DNA of 10,915 nucleotides, from NCBI GenBank assembly GCA_900547135.1, contig URFJ01000065.1, positions 1-10,915 on the forward strand, in the 5' to 3' direction. This stretch comes from an uncultured Eubacteriales bacterium. Its GTDB lineage: Bacteria > Bacillota > Clostridia > Christensenellales > CAG-138. Under the pieces are notes generated by a model. That model did no database searches. It saw only the letters and a program-made list of their open reading frames with translations, and was not told the DNA's origin. The stretch's first letter is position 1; every line of letters starts with the position of its first letter. The position numbers and the translations under genes are program-made. This document shows, in pieces, positions 7,574 to 10,915 of the stretch.

Positions 7574-7777
7574 TTGCATAAAAAGTATCTAAAATATTAA
7601 AGTTGTAATCATTTTTAGCTTGAAATTACTGGTAAAATATGTAAAACTATAGATGTTGTCCATTAGCGGCATATTTTTAGTTTAGATAGGTTTATCTTAA
7701 GTTGACTACGGATTCGTCTTGGTAATGTCAAGACAAATGTGATAGAATATAATATGTATTGAATCGGAGGTGTTCAC
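7574..7777 (+). promoter_or_regulatory. AT-rich argR leader with promoter
   Basis: This 204-base spacer is clearly more AT-rich than its surroundings. The best promoter is ATGTCA (7725-7730), 17 bases, then a perfect TATAAT (7748-7753). An alternative is TTGGTA (7719-7724) with TAGAAT (7743-7748), spacing 18. A perfect 6-bp inverted repeat, GTCTTG (7716-7721) and CAAGAC (7729-7734) around a 7-base centre, overlaps the -35 region and could be an operator. Around the -10, the imperfect palindrome from AATATA (7747-7752) to TGTATT (7755-7760) resembles an ArgR box only loosely. TTGACT at 7702-7707 has no -10 at a suitable distance. Near 7589-7618 a CTAAAA/TTTTAG pairing could form, but it is too weak to call a nadK terminator. 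Confidence 0.5.
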
Positions 7778-8227
7778 TTGAAGCCGGCAAGACATGCGCT
7801 TATCATCGAATTGATATCCAATTATAGCGTAGAAACGCAATATGATCTGGCCAAGTTGCTGCGCGAGCATGGAATACATGTAACACAGGCTACAGTTTCA
7901 CGCGACATAAAGGAACTTAGGCTTGTAAAGGTTCTGATGGATAACGGAAGATACAAATATGCTACTTCCGACGTTACTAAGACGGGACTACAGGACCGGT
8001 TCATGAAGATATTTTCTCATTCTGTAACATCGTTGACATCGGCGGGCAATCTGATTATAGTAAAGACAATAACCGGAACAGCCGCTGCGTCGGCGGAAGC
8101 AATAGATTCTCTTGAATGGGATGAGGTAGCTGGCACGGTTGCTGGTGATAACACCGTATTTGTCGCCATCAGGGACGATGGGCTTGTAGAAGAGGTTCTT
8201 TCACGATTTAAAGAGCTCATGTGTTAG
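7778..8227 (+). CDS. argR: Arginine repressor ArgR/AhrC
   Basis: Arginine-responsive transcription factor. In this family a hexamer bound to L-arginine represses arginine biosynthesis genes and often activates catabolic ones. The 149 residues match the family. The N-terminal winged helix-turn-helix spans about 1-68, with the recognition helix region TQATVSRDIKELRLVKV (36-52). The C-terminal oligomerisation and arginine-binding domain has GTAAASAEAID (100-110) and GTVAGDNTVFV (119-129). The usual motif is GDDT; here the second Asp is Asn125, a variant that may be normal in related lineages. The start is a TTG at 7778 backed by GGAGGTG at 7766-7772 (5-7 bases upstream) and by the family-typical opening MKPARHALIIELI. 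argR begins a new transcription unit with recN 16 bases downstream. Self-regulation is plausible but unproven. Confidence 0.95.
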   Translation: MKPARHALIIELISNYSVETQYDLAKLLREHGIHVTQATVSRDIKELRLVKVLMDNGRYKYATSDVTKTGLQDRFMKIFSHSVTSLTSAGNLIIVKTITGTAAASAEAIDSLEWDEVAGTVAGDNTVFVAIRDDGLVEEVLSRFKELMC

Positions 8228-8243
8228 ACGGCGCGGAGGAATT

Positions 8244-9944
8244 ATGCTCCAACGCATATTAATTGAGAATATTGCACTTATAGACAAGCTTGATCTTGAG
8301 CTTTCGCCTGGCTTTAATGTTATAACAGGTGAAACGGGGGCTGGTAAGTCTATAATCATTGATTCTGTAAGTCTCATCTTGGGCGAGAGGGCGAGCCGTG
8401 AATTGATTAGAAGCGGCTCGCTAAAGTCAAAGGTGGAGGCTGTTTTTGACATATCCGGATGCAGCGAGGCCCGCGAATTTCTAAACGGATTTGAAATAGA
8501 GTACTTTGACGACGAGCTGATAATTTCACGCGAAATATACGTATCTGGCAAAAGCGTATGCAGACTGAACGGAATCCCTGTTACCGTCTCCGCTTTAAAG
8601 GATGTTACGTCATATCTGATCGATATACACGGTCAGCACGAGCATCAATCGCTTTTATCGACGCATGCCCATATACGCTATCTGGACGCTTATGCAGGCG
8701 CCGGCGTTTCAGCGCTTAAGGAAAGGGTGTTGAAATTATACAGCGAATACAGGCGGCTGAGGGGCGAACTAGAAACGGGATTTTTATCAGAACCCGAGCG
8801 GATGAGGCGCATAGACGCGTTAAACTTTAGGATAAATGAAATCAATTCAGCTGACCTAAAGGAGGGTGAAGAGGAAGCGCTTCAGGAGGAACAGTCAGTT
8901 CTTGCAAATGCGGAGAGGATCATGGATGCACTTTGTGTATGCCATGTACTACTGAGCGGAGACGAAGCTTCCATATTGTCAAAGGCGCGGTCAGCCGCGG
9001 ATGCGCTGGTTGGCATATCCGAAATATCGCCGCTGTATAGGGAGGCGGCTGACAGGCTAAACGATGCGTATTATGCGCTTGAAGATGTTGGATACAGCAT
9101 CAGGGATATGCAGTCATCATTTGAATATGATCCAAAGCGACTTGATGAAATAGGATCAAGGCTGTATCTCATAGCTGGATTAAAGAGAAAGTACGGAGGC
9201 GGTATAAGAGACATACTGAAGTTTCGCGACAGGGACCAGGAGGAATTGGAGCGGCTTACTTGCGCGGACGAGGCCAGGGAAAACATACTAAACGAGCTTA
9301 AACAGTGCGAGAATGATTATAATGAGGCAGCGGGCGAGCTAAGCGGGCTCAGGCGGTCTGCAGCCGAGAAATTGAGCGGAGAGGTTGAAGGGCATTTGGC
9401 TGATCTGGGCCTTAAAAACGCGCGGTTTTCAGTCAGCTTAGAAACAAAGGCAGAGCTTGGCCCCGACGGAATGGACAGGGTGGAGTTCCTTCTTACGGCA
9501 AACAGCAAGGAACCGCTTAAGCCGCTTGCAAGGGTCGCGTCCGGAGGCGAAATGTCACGTATAATGCTGGCATTAAAAACAATTATAGCAGGCTCGGATA
9601 ATATTCCAACATTGATATTCGACGAAATCGACGTCGGCATAAGCGGACGTATATCTGGCATGGTGGGGGAGAAGCTCGTGCACGCGGCCGCAGACCATCA
9701 GGTGATTTGCGTAACCCATTCGCCCCAGATTGCAGCATACGCTGACGCTCATATTGTTGTAGAGAAGCAGGACAGGGGAGATGGAGCCACGACAAGCGTG
9801 CGTACTTTAACTATGGATGAGCGCAAGCATGAGATAGCTCGAATTTTAGGCATTAGCTCCGAGTCTGAATCCGCCCTGCGGCACGCTGAAGAAATGTTAT
9901 ATATGTGCGGCGAAAAGAAACGAGGTATTAGAAACGGCGGATAA
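8244..9944 (+). CDS. recN: DNA repair protein RecN
   Basis: SMC-like ATPase acting early in double-strand break repair, in the cytoplasm on DNA. The 566 residues match the family (about 550-575). The N-terminal ATPase half has MLQRILIENIALID and Walker A GETGAGKS (29-36). A conserved DIHGQHEHQSLL segment follows around residues 128-139. The middle, about 165-370, is a charged coiled coil rich in Glu, Arg and Lys. The C-terminal half has the ABC signature ASGGEMSR near 432-439 and Walker B LIFDEIDVGISG near 457-468. The ATG at 8244 has GGAGG at 8235-8239, a short spacing of 4 bases. In many Clostridia recN is followed by spoIVB and spo0A; here a terminator and then convergent folD follow instead. 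Confidence 0.97.
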   Translation: MLQRILIENIALIDKLDLELSPGFNVITGETGAGKSIIIDSVSLILGERASRELIRSGSLKSKVEAVFDISGCSEAREFLNGFEIEYFDDELIISREIYVSGKSVCRLNGIPVTVSALKDVTSYLIDIHGQHEHQSLLSTHAHIRYLDAYAGAGVSALKERVLKLYSEYRRLRGELETGFLSEPERMRRIDALNFRINEINSADLKEGEEEALQEEQSVLANAERIMDALCVCHVLLSGDEASILSKARSAADALVGISEISPLYREAADRLNDAYYALEDVGYSIRDMQSSFEYDPKRLDEIGSRLYLIAGLKRKYGGGIRDILKFRDRDQEELERLTCADEARENILNELKQCENDYNEAAGELSGLRRSAAEKLSGEVEGHLADLGLKNARFSVSLETKAELGPDGMDRVEFLLTANSKEPLKPLARVASGGEMSRIMLALKTIIAGSDNIPTLIFDEIDVGISGRISGMVGEKLVHAAADHQVICVTHSPQIAAYADAHIVVEKQDRGDGATTSVRTLTMDERKHEIARILGISSESESALRHAEEMLYMCGEKKRGIRNGG

Positions 9945-9967
9945 CGCATTTAGTTCGCCAAATATAA

Positions 9968-9993
9968 AGCAGCGCCTTTTGTAAGGCGCCGCT
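9968..9993. terminator. Hairpin terminator after recN, possibly bidirectional
   Basis: The stem-loop begins 24 bases after the recN stop. GCGCCTT (9972-9978) pairs with AAGGCGC (9983-9989) around a TTGT loop; after one A-C mismatch, AGC (9968-9970) pairs with GCT (9991-9993). On the plus strand the following tract is weak (ATAGCTTT). On the minus strand the stem is followed by TTATATTT, a better U-tract. It probably ends recN transcription and also catches transcripts arriving from the folD side. Confidence 0.75.
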
Positions 9994-10190
9994 ATAGCTT
10001 TAACGCACGGCTATTACGTCGTCAACCAACTCATCAACTAAAGGCTGGGGTACATGAAAGAGTTTTAGGGCCATAGAGATACATATTCGGGCCACTAAAT
10101 ACTAAAATTACTTAAGGCAATTCTGAAATACACACCATTAACCTTATACCAGCCGCCCGCCATAGAATGTCTTAGTTATAAACCCTATGT
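9994..10190. other. Intergenic region with no convincing gene
   Basis: This is the bulk of the gap between recN and folD. The longest codon-like run is on the minus strand, ATG at 10072-10074 to TAA at 10000-10002, 24 codons ending in VDELVDDVIAVR. It has no ribosome binding site and I recognise no family. A second minus-strand run of 23 codons (about 10104-10172) contains GGWYKVNGVYFRI, again without a ribosome binding site. Either could be a remnant of a decayed gene or chance. Nothing else stands out here. Confidence 0.4.
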
Positions 10191-10250
10191 ATAAAACGGA
10201 TTTTAGGAACAGGGTGCAATGTTTCGTAAAGTACGCTAAATCCGTTTTAT
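10191..10250. repeat. 13-bp perfect inverted repeat spanning the folD stop codon
   Basis: ATAAAACGGATTT at 10191-10203 is the exact reverse complement of AAATCCGTTTTAT at 10238-10250, separated by 34 bases. The right arm encodes the last residues of FolD (IKRI) and the first base of its TAG stop (10236-10238). The folD mRNA could form a 13-bp stem enclosing the stop region. On the plus strand the right arm ends CCGTTTTAT, somewhat like a terminator U-tract, but the GC core is small and the loop is long. It could be a 3'-end stabilising structure, a weak terminator or a small inverted duplication. Confidence 0.6.
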
Positions 10251-10915
10251 CATTTGCAGCGCAGCATTGACGACATGTTTCATCAGCACGGCCGTCGTTA
10301 CCGTTCCGACGCCTCCTGGAACGGGCGTTATGGCTTCCACTGTGCCGAGCGCCTCATCATAGCGTACGTCCCCGCAGAGCGTTCCGTCGGAAGCTAAGTT
10401 TATTCCTACGTCTATAACAGTTTGGCCTTTAGTTAGATAATCCCCGCCAATTACGCCATCCTTGCCGACGGCTACAATAAGTATTTCCGCTTCCCTGCAT
10501 ACCGAGGGCAAATCGTCCGTTTTAGTATGACATATTGTTACTGTTGCGTTGCGCTTTAAAAGCATCATGGCCACGGGTTTTCCAACAACAAGGCTTCTGC
10601 CTGCAACGACCGCGCGCTTACCAGAGATTTCTATGCCGTTCCTATCAAGGATTTCGAGACACGCCTGGGCAGTACACGGCGGATAGCCGATACTTGAGCC
10701 TGTAAATACGCCTACGAGGGATTTGTCCGAAATCCCGTCAACATCCTTACGGGCGTCGAGCGCATTTCTAACCGCGGCGTCGTCAATGTGTCCAGGAAGA
10801 GGCCTGAACACCATAATGCCGTTTATAGATTCATCATGGTTTGCGGCCTCTATAGCCCTGATTAGCTCCTCTTGGCTTGCGTTTCTATCAAGTACATTTT
10901 TTTGTACGCCTATGC
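10236..10915 (-). CDS. folD: Methylenetetrahydrofolate dehydrogenase/cyclohydrolase FolD, partial
   Basis: Bifunctional cytoplasmic enzyme interconverting 5,10-methylene-, 5,10-methenyl- and 10-formyl-tetrahydrofolate, which links one-carbon units to purine and formyl-Met synthesis and, in acetogens, to the Wood-Ljungdahl pathway. The frame is open from the right edge to TAG at 10236-10238: 225 residues are visible and roughly 60 N-terminal ones, including the catalytic Lys region, are missing. An ATG at 10812-10814 is internal, because the upstream codons (QEELIRAIEAANHDESINGI) are clearly FolD. Motifs: RPLPGHID, KDVDG, GYPPCTAQACLEIL, the nucleotide-binding GRSLVVGKPVAMML, and the C-terminal TPVPGGVGTVTTAVLMKH. 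Two stretches differ from E. coli-type FolD: VFRPLP in place of VQLPLP, and PGGVGTVTT in place of PGGVGPMT. The gene converges on recN. Confidence 0.95.
   Translation of the reverse strand, partial: IGVQKNVLDRNASQEELIRAIEAANHDESINGIMVFRPLPGHIDDAAVRNALDARKDVDGISDKSLVGVFTGSSIGYPPCTAQACLEILDRNGIEISGKRAVVAGRSLVVGKPVAMMLLKRNATVTICHTKTDDLPSVCREAEILIVAVGKDGVIGGDYLTKGQTVIDVGINLASDGTLCGDVRYDEALGTVEAITPVPGGVGTVTTAVLMKHVVNAALQMIKRI

Noticed and set aside
7589..7618. nadK terminator formed by CTAAAA and TTTTAG
   Set aside because: Only six A/T-rich pairs with an 18-base loop and no U-tract, too weak for an intrinsic terminator.
7611..7680. Direct repeat ATTTTTAG at 7611-7618 and 7673-7680
   Set aside because: Eight bases of A/T-rich sequence in an A/T-rich spacer are easily expected by chance.
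1..10915. CRISPR array, insertion sequence, tRNA or rRNA
   Set aside because: No regularly spaced repeats, transposase-like frames, tRNA TψC-type sequence (GGTTCRANYCC) in a cloverleaf or rRNA-like sequence were found; the structured region at 2830-3421 fits OLE RNA instead.

Overview
The window looks like chromosomal DNA from an anaerobic, Clostridia-type Firmicute. The gene order xseA-xseB-ispA-(OLE RNA)-oapA-dxs-tlyA-nadK-argR-recN is a Firmicutes signature, ribosome binding sites are strong GGAGG types, GTG and TTG starts are used, and AGG and ATA codons are frequent. OLE RNA is known mainly from extremophilic or anaerobic Gram-positive bacteria. The species cannot be named from the sequence.

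Layout. Positions 1-408 are the 3' end of a Kae1/TsaD-like gene. It overlaps xseA (383-1720), followed by xseB (1723-1935) and ispA (1937-2824), all tightly packed. About 625 bases without a protein gene follow (2825-3450). They hold a large structured RNA that I identify as OLE (Ornate, Large, Extremophilic) RNA. Directly downstream is its membrane protein partner OapA (3451-4047), then dxs (4058-5908), tlyA (5905-6753) and nadK (6755-7573). A 204-base AT-rich spacer carries a promoter for argR (7778-8227) and recN (8244-9944). A hairpin terminator follows recN. The next 240 or so bases hold no convincing gene. The last gene, folD, is on the minus strand and runs off the right edge (10236-10915).

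How they work together. xseA and xseB encode both subunits of exonuclease VII. ispA and dxs encode a prenyl diphosphate synthase and the first enzyme of the MEP isoprenoid pathway. OLE and OapA sit between these two isoprenoid genes, a placement known from other OLE-bearing genomes. OLE-OapA forms a membrane ribonucleoprotein complex linked to stress tolerance, but its biochemical activity is still unresolved. tlyA (rRNA 2'-O-methylation), nadK (NADP supply), argR (arginine-responsive repressor) and recN (DNA break repair) are a common Firmicutes neighbourhood.

The standout item is the OLE-OapA locus. It is a rare, described but mechanistically puzzling system, not a new one. Less explained signals are a potential fold switch at the OLE/oapA junction, a 13-bp inverted repeat spanning the folD stop codon, and the recN-folD intergenic region.
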